A stretch of DNA of 64,000 nt from Isoetes taiwanensis (lineage: Eukaryota; Streptophyta; Lycopodiopsida; Isoetales; Isoetaceae). Position numbers and translations under genes: made by a program. Under the pieces are notes generated by a model, which saw only the letters and a list, made by a program, of their open reading frames with translations, did no database searches and was not told where the DNA came from. Each line of letters starts with the position of its first letter. Position 1 is the first letter of the stretch. Positions 1-9,600 of this stretch are shown piece by piece. The stretch lies in assembly GCA_021234155.1 (NCBI GenBank), contig JAJEKV010000052.1:9317284-9381283 (forward strand), written 5' to 3'.

Positions 1-440
1 CTTCTCTCTCTCTGCTCCTCTCCTCTCTCTCTCCTCCCCCTCTCCTCTCTTCTCTCTCTCTCCTCTCTCCTCTCTTCTCTCTCCTATCTGAAGCCTCTCT
101 CTCTCTATTTCTCCCCTCTCTTACTATCTCCTCTCTCTTCTCTCTCCTCTCTTTCTTCTATCTCTCAAGGTCTTCTCTCCCTATCTCTTTTAGGCTGCCT
201 CTCCTCTCTTCTCTTTCTCTTCTCTCTCCTCCCTCCTCCCTCCTCTTTCCTCTCTTGCAAGGTTCTCCTCTCTCTCCTCTCTCACTTCTATCTCTCTCCT
301 CTCTCTCTATTTCTCCCCTCTCTCTATCTCCTATCTCTCTCCTCTCTCTATCTCCTATTTCTCTATCTCTTATTTCTCTCCTCTCTCTCTATTTCTCCTC
401 TCCTCTCCCTCTTCTTCTCTACCTTCCTCTCTCTTCTCTC
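1..440. repeat. CT-rich low-complexity tract
   Basis: Almost pure pyrimidine on the plus strand, built from CTCT, TCTCC and TATCTC runs. It keeps one frame open (255-509), but that product is only Ser/Leu/Pro/Ile low complexity and is not a gene. It runs directly into the minisatellite that starts near 445. Confidence 0.95.
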
Positions 441-1530
441 TCTAGCTTTTTTTTAGAACATTCTAGAAACTTTCTAGGATCATCGAGAGAAAATTTTCAG
501 AAGGATTGAGATGTTTACCCATGAGCATTTGCAACCCTCCATAACATTCTATTTTGAGCATTTGCAAAGTTTGAAAAAACTTTCTATTTATAGACTGAAA
601 CTTTCTATTTTTAGACTGAGGTGTTTACCCATGAGCACCTGGAACATTCCAGAACATTCTATTTTGAACATTTGCAAAGTTTCAAAAACCTTCTATTTTA
701 GGAACTTTCAAAACTTTCTATTCTTAGGAAAATTTTGAGGTGCTTACCCATGAGCACCTGGAACATTCCACAACATTCTATTTTGAGCATTCCCAAAGTT
801 TCAAAAAAAACTTCTATTTTTAGACTGAAACTTTCTATTCTTAGGCTGAGGTGCCTACTCATGAGCATCTGGAACATTCTAGGACATTCCAAAAGATTCT
901 AGAACACTCTAGAACATCCTAGAGTATCCTCTCTCTCTAGCTTTTTTTTAGAACATTCTAGAAGGTTCTAGGATCATCAGAGAAGGGGAGAAAGGGATTG
1001 AGATTACCCATGAGCATTTGCAACACTCCATAACATTCTATTTTGAGCATTTGCAAAGTTTCAAAAAACTTTCTATTTATAGATTGAAACTTTCTATTTT
1101 TAGACTGAGGTGCTTACCCATTCCACAACATTCTATCAACATCTACAACATTCTATAACATTCTATTTTGAGCATTTGCAAAGTTTTTAAAAACTTTCTA
1201 TTCTTAGACTGAAACCTTCTATTTTTAGACTGAGGTGCTTACCCATGAGCATCTAGAGCATTCCAGAACATTCTATTTTGAGCATTTGCAAAGTTTTAAG
1301 AAACTTTCTATTTTTAGACTGAAACCTTCTATTTTTAGACTGAGGTGCTTACCCATGAGCACCTGGAACATTCCACAATATTCTATTTTGAGCATTTGCA
1401 AAGTTTTAAAAAACTTCTATTTTTAGACATTCTAGAAGACTCTAGAAGATTCTAGAAGATTCTAGGACACTCTAGAAGCTTCTAGAGCCATCTAGAACAT
1501 TCTAGAACATCCTAGACCATCCATGGATTA
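431..1530. repeat. Minisatellite with about 115-bp units and a duplicated 500-bp higher-order block
   Basis: Units begin with GAGGTGCTTACCCATGAGC or close variants near 508, 619, 737, 848, 1002, 1106, 1231 and 1339. Each continues with ACATTCTATTTTGAGCAT, AAAGTTT and one or two TTTCTATTTTTAGACTGA segments. The block 431-925 is repeated as about 928-1430, both starting with CTCTCTCTAGCTTTTTTT. Between and after the blocks are dense TTCTAGAA motifs (885-975, 1425-1515). Short open frames inside are repeat artefacts. Confidence 0.9.
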
Positions 1531-1581
1531 TTTGGCCCTCACCCTTAACTAAGTATGGACTTCCTATTATTTTAAGAAAAG

Positions 1582-1833
1582 ACTGGTTGGTCTAGTGGTA
1601 AGGGTGGGGGGTTTGGGGGGCAATGTCCAGGGTTCGAGTCCGTGGTAAACCAAAAAAATTTTGTCCACCAAACTTGGGAGCTTTTGAGAGGCCAAGGCCC
1701 ACGGACGGCCGAGATCAAGCCACGTGGCGCCCCCTTATCCGTCGATGGGGGTGGAGTTACTAACTCACTCACTCACTCACTCACTCACGGACGCTATTTC
1801 TTTATAATATTAGAAAAGAAGATAGATAGATAA
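1582..1833 (+). mobile_element. tRNA-derived SINE
   Basis: The start resembles the internal RNA polymerase III promoter of a tRNA gene. An A-box-like TTGGTCTAGTGG lies at 1587-1598 and a near-perfect B box GGTTCGAGTCC at 1631-1641, about 33 bases apart, as in a tRNA. The sequence does not fold into a complete tRNA and continues about 200 bases beyond the B box, through a (CTCA)n run, to a GATAGATAGATAAA 3' end. This is the organisation of plant SINEs. The 3' boundary is approximate and no target duplication was identified. Confidence 0.7.
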
Positions 1834-3184
1834 ACCCCATGCCACATGGCAAAATCCCATTTGGCCAATGTTAACCTAACCCTAAAAGTCTCCATATAAG
1901 GGCCTTCCTTAAACCCTAAACCTTTCTTCTTTTCGCAATTAGGGTTTCCTTGGGTCATTCCGGCCAAGCCAAGACCCTAGTTCGCATTGCCGGGTCTCAG
2001 AAAGCGCATTTGCACAAATGATCTTCCAAAGAAGCCCATATACTTTGGCTGAACGAAGGCATGGACGCATTCCGAGGAGGAGGAGCGAGTCAGGGATCAG
2101 GTAAATGGTCATTCTGTTGTGCAATGCCGCATTTTAATCTGGCAATGAGTTGGTTTAGCATGTTAGTTCAGCCTTAGAGGCCTTATAGATTCTGAGATCA
2201 CAAGCTCTAACAAAGGAACTTAACTCTGGATGTTTAGGTAGATAGGTTAGATGTTATCTATATTTCAGTTCTTGATAATGATAAGTGATTCCACTCTATG
2301 ATCTCCATGTATTGGGAAGGGGGGTAGAGACCCTAAAAGCCTCTGTAGCAGATGATCCTAGATAGCCTCATTAATTCCCAATTAATGCGACCTGTGCACA
2401 AGAGCCCGCCTGGTTGTGGGTGGCGGGGCTAGACCGATGGATAAAGGGGACTTGTCCCATCACAGATTGGTCCCTCTGGTGTGTAAAGCCTACCAGGGAT
2501 CTTAGTGGGCTAGGCTTGATGGTTTGCCACTGCGTGTGGGCAAGGCATGAGCTCGACACCTCTTGGGTGATGCGTCACCTTCAATGAGGTTCAAGTCGAA
2601 TACGGGTAGTGGCCCTCTAGCTACATGTGATGGGCATGCATGCCTATGGAGGGGAGGTGACTCTCCTTCTGCCTCATCAGGACTGGGGAGATGCAACTCT
2701 TGGCTATGCACCCGGCAGGCTACGGTCCGGCCCCAATACTTTTCAACCTACTCTGCAAAGTGTGCACGGGAGGGGCGGATGGAGTGGATTACCAACAGCC
2801 ATGTTCTTATGCCAGCCCAATCCAATTGCCATGAATTCGGTCTGCATTGACTTTTGGAGACCCATGCCGTCAGTCATTCCCCCATGAGTCTGAGCCTGGG
2901 GTAGGATTCCCCTTATGTTGATGATATTGATGCTGTTGTATATGTTATGTTATGATGTGCTCACCCCTCGGGGTGACTTGTTGATATATTGATGTTATGT
3001 GCTCATGTTATTCGCGCCTTCGTAGCTAGGTCGAGCCCGAAGGAAGACGGGGCAAATGACCCATCCACTCTTCCTTATTGACCCAGTCCTTGGGATTGGC
3101 ACCAGGTGGATGGCCCCTGCCAGTTTGGCTGTCAGGGGGATGAACTCCGGCTTCTGATACGATGGGAGCATCGTAGAGGAAGTA
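1834..3184. other. Intergenic/repeat-derived DNA with a promoter-like patch
   Basis: No protein gene is recognised. A promoter-like patch has CATATAAGG (TATA-like, about 1893-1901) followed by AAACCCTAA (1911-1919, the plant telo-box motif often found upstream of ribosomal and translation genes), but no convincing downstream CDS was found. The rest looks like old retrotransposon sequence. Short ORFs at 2371-2887 overlap on both strands and look fortuitous. Confidence 0.4.
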
Positions 3185-3236
3185 GGAAGGAAGGAAGGAA
3201 GGAAGGAAGGAAGGAAGGAAGGAAGGAAGGAAGGAA
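3185..3236. repeat. (GGAA)13 microsatellite, LINE 3' tail
   Basis: Thirteen perfect GGAA units. On the element's own strand they form a TTCC tail directly after GACGTTAAAAAT, replacing a poly(A) tail. Related copies carry 4 units (14616-14631) and 5 units (18661-18680). Confidence 0.95.
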
Positions 3237-3479
3237 TTTTTAACGTCCGCGGAACCCAATCGGGTTATGGGACCCAATACAAAAGAGAGGGCAAAAGCCC
3301 AGACTGAAACTCGGGGACGAAGCCCCGTGACCAAACCAAAAAGGCCGAAGCCAAAATCAGACGTGGGGGCTGGCCCTAGTACACAAAACTCGGGGGACTA
3401 TGCCCCATAGCAAATCACAATACTAGAATGAAACAAAACAAAAGGGCATAAGCCCAAGCAGATCGCGGAATCAAGTCAA

Positions 3480-4415
3480 CTACCCAGACACTGCCCATGG
3501 ATCAAGTGGCCAGTGATCCCGAATGATAGCCTGGCCGCCTCTATACACAGCCCACTTCCGGTGCAGACGAGCCTCGCGGACTCGACATAACTCATCCTTC
3601 CGCCGGCAAAGCTGTGCTGGGGTAAGGTCTTCCTGGACGGAGAAGGAGGTCCCTTGCAAATGATTGCCATGGCGGAGGATGTGCAGCCGGGACAAAGCAT
3701 CCCTGAAACTGACCAGCAAATGACGGGGGCGATCAGGCCGTGCTGCTCCAACTCGACGAGCCGATAGAATGCCATCTGCCTGTAAGTGCATCACCTCTGC
3801 AAAGAAACGGGTCGCCTCAGCTGCCCCATGAGTGTTGCTTGCTTCCTCCAAACCCACAATGCGTAGGTTCAGGGCTAACGGGTGCGCTGTGGCCTGGTCA
3901 AGCTTCGAAAGCGGGACCTGTGCAGTGGGCAAACAATCCTCGGATGACAGCCGTGTGGGCATAGGTGTGGTATCATCGGTCTGGGACGTAGCATCCACAT
4001 GCTCAGAAGGTGCGGGTGGAACACTGCCGTGCTGCGGTGAATCAGCTCCTGCCGACTGTAGCAGCATCTCTAGAAGCTGGACCCAGCTTCCCAAGGGCAA
4101 CTGAGCCGATGTTCCTGTGAGTGTGACTGTTGATTGGATCGTGCGGATCCCAACCAACAAATCCGAAGGCAAACAATGGATCTGAGCATCGATCCTGGTC
4201 AAGTCTGCAGCCAAAGATACATCTGGAGCAGATTGCGTGTCTGGTGGTGTGTCTGGGTCTGCCAGTATAGGACGCTGAGGCCCAAATGATGGGGCTGCCT
4301 GAAGATATGGCGCAATCGCGGGGTCATAGGGCCTATTCAAGACTGGCTCCGGCAGCCTAACGAGATTCTTTTCTTTACGGGTCTCCCTGGCCATGCGCTT
4401 GATCTGACGAACCAT
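3480..4415 (-). CDS. LINE ORF1-type RNA-binding protein
   Basis: This is the single ORF of the non-autonomous element, 311 residues from the ATG at 4415. The upstream in-frame ATG at 4508 is less likely, because the copy at 15829 starts at the equivalent Met just before IKRMARETRK. The N-terminal 200 residues are Pro/Ser/Thr-rich and low complexity, including PYLQAAPSFGPQRP. The last 110 residues (from LRIVGLEEAS to RDHWPLDPWAVSG) look like the RRM plus C-terminal domain of L1 ORF1 proteins: an LRIVGL beta strand, a middle VSFRDALSRLHILR, then a basic RKWAVYRGG stretch. Family ORF1 proteins bind RNA and act as nucleic-acid chaperones. There are no internal stops, so this copy could still be translated. 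The functional call is by pattern only. Confidence 0.65.
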   Translation of the reverse strand: MVRQIKRMARETRKEKNLVRLPEPVLNRPYDPAIAPYLQAAPSFGPQRPILADPDTPPDTQSAPDVSLAADLTRIDAQIHCLPSDLLVGIRTIQSTVTLTGTSAQLPLGSWVQLLEMLLQSAGADSPQHGSVPPAPSEHVDATSQTDDTTPMPTRLSSEDCLPTAQVPLSKLDQATAHPLALNLRIVGLEEASNTHGAAEATRFFAEVMHLQADGILSARRVGAARPDRPRHLLVSFRDALSRLHILRHGNHLQGTSFSVQEDLTPAQLCRRKDELCRVREARLHRKWAVYRGGQAIIRDHWPLDPWAVSG

Positions 4416-4475
4416 TGAGAGCAACAAGAGGATGGGTGAGCAGAACTGCTTATGAGAACAGAAGGGAGCTCCAAG

Positions 4476-4675
4476 CTTCAAGGAATCGAAATTGTAGGAT
4501 ACAGCCACAAAACAGAAGGACCTCCAAGGACGGACACAAAGAAAGTAGAGCCAATAGCTGGGCCGGATTCAAGGGCTTCAAGTAATCGAAATTGTGGCTA
4601 CAGCCCCAAAACAGAAGGACCTCCAAGGGCGGATACTGAAAAAGCGGGAACCAATAGCTAGGCCGGATTCAAAGG
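4476..4675 (-). repeat. 100-bp tandem duplication in LINE 5' region
   Basis: Two copies, 4476-4575 and 4576-4675, each starting (plus strand) with CTTCAAG(G/T)AATCGAAATTGT and ending near GCCGGATTCAA. They lie upstream of ORF1 on the element's strand, where some LINEs carry repeated promoter monomers. Confidence 0.85.
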
Positions 4676-5090
4676 GAGGCTGTGAGTGACAAAGGGGGCC
4701 AGAGGTGGGCTGAATCGACTGCCAAGCCAAACCAAACCAAGTGGAAAGATGTGCTACCATACCAAAAAAACTGCAAGAACCGACAGGATGCAGTAACCGA
4801 GCTTGTGGCAGAACTGATCTGATGCCAATTCCGGTGGAGCAGAGCCAAAGGCAGAGAGCAAATAGAAGGAGATGGCTATGCCCAGAGTAGCCGGATGGTG
4901 CCGAACTGGGCCCCAAGCTTGTCCAAACCCTTGCCAACGGCAGATGCTTGGCTGGAATCGGAGTTCCGGAGCTACGCTTCTCCTCTTCTGCTGCTTGTAA
5001 GGTTGGCGCCGGTGGCGCCTAGATGCTGAGGCGGTGGACGAGGCGGTCCAGTGGGAGACCCTTGCCCCCTTTCCCCCTCCCGGGACGTCA

Positions 5091-6692
5091 CAGAACCTTA
5101 TGTTCTATTGGGTCTTTGATACTTAATGTTGTGGGTCTTTGTTGGCAAATATTGGTTTCAAAGTCCCTACTTAAAGAATAGCCCCCGGGGGGTTCACACA
5201 TGTATTCCGTAGAATACATGTGCGTGGACGGAGAAGGGGTTTTTTTGAAAAAAAAAAGTATGTATACCTACGGTCGCTCATACGTTTTGGCGCCCAGATG
5301 TATGCATTTTCCACGGTCCGGGGATGGATTTCTTCGAGCTGCTAAGGCGTAAGAGTACGTTTCAGGGCTTTGAATCCAAAGCTTACTGCCAGAAAAACGT
5401 CAAGGGATTTGGTGTTTCGGAGGGTTTTGAATCCAAGCTTTGCTCTGATACATAGCGATTTAGCTGAGCGCAGCCACTTCTTGAAGTCCTTGCATACAGG
5501 TATGAAGAAATGGCATTCTTCCATCTGCCTTTGGCTAGTTACAAAATGGGATTTTTAGATCTAAGTATTTTGGATGGCCACAGTTGAGATTGCTTGTGAT
5601 TTTGCTTGCATACAAACAAAGATCCGGGCTACATGTTTGGAAGTTACGTGCCAAAGGCATAATATCAACCATAGCATGGCCCATATGAAGCAAGGCTTAG
5701 TGAAACCGCCAAGATGGGATGCTTGGTCCACGGGAAAATGTCCTTTTGGATCTTTGTTGAAAGCTAGCATCTACTATGGTCGCTTCATGAATTGAAGCTA
5801 TCGGATCTGCTTCACCAAAGATAAAAAATGGTGATATTTTTTCAAATGCAAGTACAGGACATCGGCTTGGTCGAAGCATCTTTCGCTACTTGTGGTGGCA
5901 ATACCGGTTTGATACAAAAGCGCTTTTTCGATACTTGGCTTCTAGGCTTATAGCAATGCTTATGAATGGTGCATGCTTGAGAATGCATGTTACATAGTAC
6001 CACCAGCTGGAATGACACTTTATATCTGGCTGTAGAGCTCCTATTATACTATGATTCGTGTTGAAGATGTCTTTGAAACAACCTTATCTGCGGCAAGCTT
6101 GATGGGCTTAGGGAGCAAAACGAAATTCCTTGTGGCATGATTCGCATTCGCAAGACACCCTATGATGATACAAACAAGAAGCAATTTTTAGAAGAGCTCC
6201 AAATCAGGTTTGGGAAATTAAATACGTCTGATTTCACTTTCGAATTTTCTATGGCCACGTTCTATGGCTATTTGTCTCATTTAAACATACTTAGACTAGG
6301 AATTTGGAAAATGTCCGCCTAGTAATACTTTTAGGCATTTGATTTAGCTTTTTGATGCCTGATGTTTCAATGCAAACAGAGTTATGGTCTATTAGATATG
6401 GTCATTTTGCCAATCTGATGTTAATTCAGAACAAAGAAACTATTTGTCTTGTTTAGACAAAGTTAGACTAGGATTTTGAAAAAGGGTCGCCTAGCATTAA
6501 TTTTAGGCATTAATCTCTGTAATGCCTGTTGTTTCAACGCAAACAAAGATATGGTCTAGTAGATATGGTCATTTTTATAATCTGTTGTAAATGACATTCA
6601 ATAGAAAGATACCATGTATTACAACCTGTTTCTCAAAGAGTCTTTGGTGCCTTTTAAATTCTAAAACTCGAAAAATGTGAATTGTTTTGCAG
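5091..6692. other. Non-coding region upstream of the TIM44-like exons, with a local duplication
   Basis: No gene recognised. An AATAGCCCCCGGGGGGTTCAC-type palindrome near 5176-5200 matches, in reverse complement, the end of a small repeat at 12930-12950. A diverged tandem duplication covers about 6268-6415 and 6448-6590 (shared CATTTAAACA/TTAGACTAGGA and TATGGTCTA.TAGATATGGTCA). Expected upstream TIM44 exons (transit peptide and N-terminal part) were not found here. Confidence 0.45.
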
Positions 6693-9600
6693 GTTGATTT
6701 GTCATCTTTAAAGAAATGGTGCAGTAGAGAAGTCGTGGATCGCTGTCATGCCGAACGCAGAGCTTATGAAAGCCAGGGCATTTTCTTAGATAATATGGTT
6801 GGTGGTCTCTGGGAGTTATGTAAAAACAGCTTCGTAACTGATGTCAGCAATGTGTATTATTCAGATTTTGTTTATATCAGAAGTTGAGGTGAAAGAGACA
6901 AGTGAGTATAATGAACTTACAAGCTTTAACATCAGATAATAGGCGTTCATGAGTAAAACAAATATACTGTTAAACCTAATTCTTTGCTGTCATTTTTTTT
7001 AGTTTCAGACGCAACAAATATATTGTGTGCGAGATCAGTATGGGAACATCAGGGAAGGTTCAAAGGTAAGAGTGTTAATGTTAGCCCTTTGGGCTAAACA
7101 TATGTATGAGTGGCATAGGCCACATGTATTTATCACATTGGACCACTTGATCTAGGGCCCAGATTTAGCCCACATATGTGGTAGGTGGCATAGGCCACAT
7201 GTCTTTGTCATATTGGACCCCACGATCTATGGCCCAGATTTAGCCTAGATCTATGGTAGGTGAGATGTAAGTTAGGGTTAGGGTTTTGCTCTACTATATA
7301 GAGAGAGCATTTCCTCTCATTGTTTAGGTTTTTGCTCACGTTTTGGAGCACCTCCTTTTGGAGCATCAATATGATTCAGTTTTGTTCATTCTTTGCTTTG
7401 TTCTTGTTCTTGGAATTTCTTCCCACCTTCTTTTGTTGATCCATGAGCATTTGTGGCAGCCTTGTGGCATCCGGCAGTCATGGACTGCTGCTGCAAGGTG
7501 ATGCCAAGAACCCCAAACATCAACACTGGCGCCTCATGCCGGGGTCTCTTTCGCTCATGATCAATTTGTTGTTTTTATTTCAAGCATCTCCAAAAGTTAT
7601 TATGGAAAAAAATGGTTCTACGATAGACACTTCCTCAGATTCTATCTCTGGTATATCTCTGGTATTTGCCCACTGCAGAAAGGGGCAAAACTGGTTTTTG
7701 GCCAGAACAGTTCTTATTTGTCCACATTTACGTTCTTGAACGATGAGATTTTATCTATCTACTGATACTTTCTTTTCTGCTAAGCGGCATTACGTTTCTT
7801 TTTGGGTACCAACATTCTATTTTTGGGCAAGTAAGACACACTAGAAGAGGCCCAACGGCTCTTTCAAATATTTTCGCAGCATTAATTGTGGGCTTGGGCT
7901 CTGTTCTGGGCAGAGTCTATTGAAGCCTTTTTCTTTTTGGTTCCAGCCTGCATCATTGCCAAGGTATTTGTTCTTCATCGAGTTATTCTCTGTTTTCTTC
8001 TCCCTGTGATATTTTGCACAGGCAAAATCGTTTTTGGCATAATATAATTTTTTCGTGGATATAAAGCTCTGTTCTTCAAGCCAGCTTAAGCACACAGGCC
8101 TGTATTTCAAATCGATACATAGGGCTTTTCCTCAGACCAAATCCACATCACCGGCGCTTGTATGCCCTTGCTTCGTCAAGCAAGCCACAAGAACAGATGA
8201 TCAACGAGAAGACCCAAATTTGACGAACTCCAGTCCTGCCCTGCAGAATCCAGTGTTTGGAAGACAAACAATTATTCTTTGCAGTTGCTCAGCATCTGGG
8301 TGAGTCACAACTCATTGATATCCAAGACCACATCCAAGTCTTCTTGGAGTTTTAAGGCCTGCACACAGCCTGCCACAACTTTATCTGAACTGCAGCAAAA
8401 CAAGGGCACTGTCTTGATGCAACATGCAGCTGCCTATCGTGATTCAACACTCTGATTTCATGCTCTGCTTTCGAGCTTTATGCACACAGCAGGTATAACA
8501 CATTGGCGCTTCACCCTTTTTGTTCAAATTGACTGCAGGGATCTTCCTTTCCTCATCAATGATTCAACACATTTGGCTATTCTTGGAGAACAAATAAGCC
8601 ATCTTATGGCACAACACAGGCAAAGTTTCAGTTCAATACTCTGCATCTTTCCACAGGAACATGGTCTTACCTTAGTGGCATGGTTTTGCCTTGGCAAACA
8701 AGCACCAAACAAAATTCTTTGCATCCAGATCTCAATCTTCTGCATCCAATCTTCTGGGGCCATATCATTTGCAGTTCCATGAGATCCAGCTAGCTACCAT
8801 CTTCCTAAACAGCCCCATCGATTTATTATTCAGCAACATTTGCACGCAGTTCTGAAGCGGCCTACGACAAGCACCAGCGGCGACACATAGTCTATCATCC
8901 TATTTTTGTGACCATAAATCAGCCACAGATATTTCTCAGGCTCCACAGCTGCATGACCTTGGAGCGAATCATCTGCACAATTTCTCTGCATCCATTCAAG
9001 CCTCTTTTTGCAATCACCCATATTTTACGCTTGGCAAGCACCGAATCCCTACAAACCTTGCAATTTGCGGCTTTGTTTCTGCCCTCTTCATCACGGCCCA
9101 ACAATGGCGTGGCCACATTTCAATCTTCATAGCCTATGGCTTTCCACCGCCTGGGTCCAGCAAGCACAAAAAAAATCTCCACGGGCTATTAGTTGAGACA
9201 TGGCTAGCAAACAGAGCATTTGGCCCAGACATCTTTCAACTTCAAGGCTTTTTGTCTGCGTCAGCACACATTCACAGCCATCAGGGCGTGGCTTCCAGTC
9301 CTCAGAACCTTCACGGTATGAGAAGTGTGACGCCCAGCTCTGTGACCACAGGTTTTCAAGCAAGCATCAGTTCGTTCAGTACAAACAGAGCAAGCACCAG
9401 AGTTTTCTGAGTTTTTCCGCAGCTACAACCCGCTAAATTGAATAGAGCTCCATTATCCACAGCTCACAGACTCCAAATTTTGAAGCAACACTCTAAAGCG
9501 CCCCTCCTTCAAGGTACGAAATATATTTACAAATCTTGCTATGGAACCACCGAAATTTAGCTTCATTTCCACGGCTTTCTTTGCCTTCCGCGGCTGTCCG

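Larger units (their letters stand above)
3185..5090 (-). mobile_element. Non-autonomous L1-like LINE, copy 1 (ORF1 only), (TTCC)13 tail
   Basis: The element is read on the minus strand. Its 5' part (about 5090-4416) is GC-rich and contains a 100-bp tandem duplication. One ORF (4415-3480) follows, then a 240-bp 3' UTR, the end GTTCCGCGGACGTTAAAAAT and a tail of 13 TTCC units (3236-3185 on plus as GGAA). A second copy (14616-16252) shares both the 5' region and the 3' end, so this is not just a 5' truncation, yet neither copy has an endonuclease or reverse transcriptase. It would need enzymes supplied in trans, like mammalian HAL1. The 5' boundary is approximate and no target duplication was clear. 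Confidence 0.75.

Noticed and set aside
255-509. 84-codon open frame at the start
   Set aside because: Product is Ser/Leu/Pro repeat from the CT-rich tract; no coding signature.
1582-1650. tRNA gene
   Set aside because: A and B boxes are present, but no complete cloverleaf with paired acceptor stem was found; SINE organisation fits better.
3026-3180. LTR boundary of a retroelement near 1.8-3.1 kb
   Set aside because: Sequence style suggested an LTR, but no second copy, TG/CA ends or target duplication could be found in the window.
3026-3334. 102-codon minus frame with a repeated FLPS run
   Set aside because: The repeat is the translated TTCC tail of a LINE.
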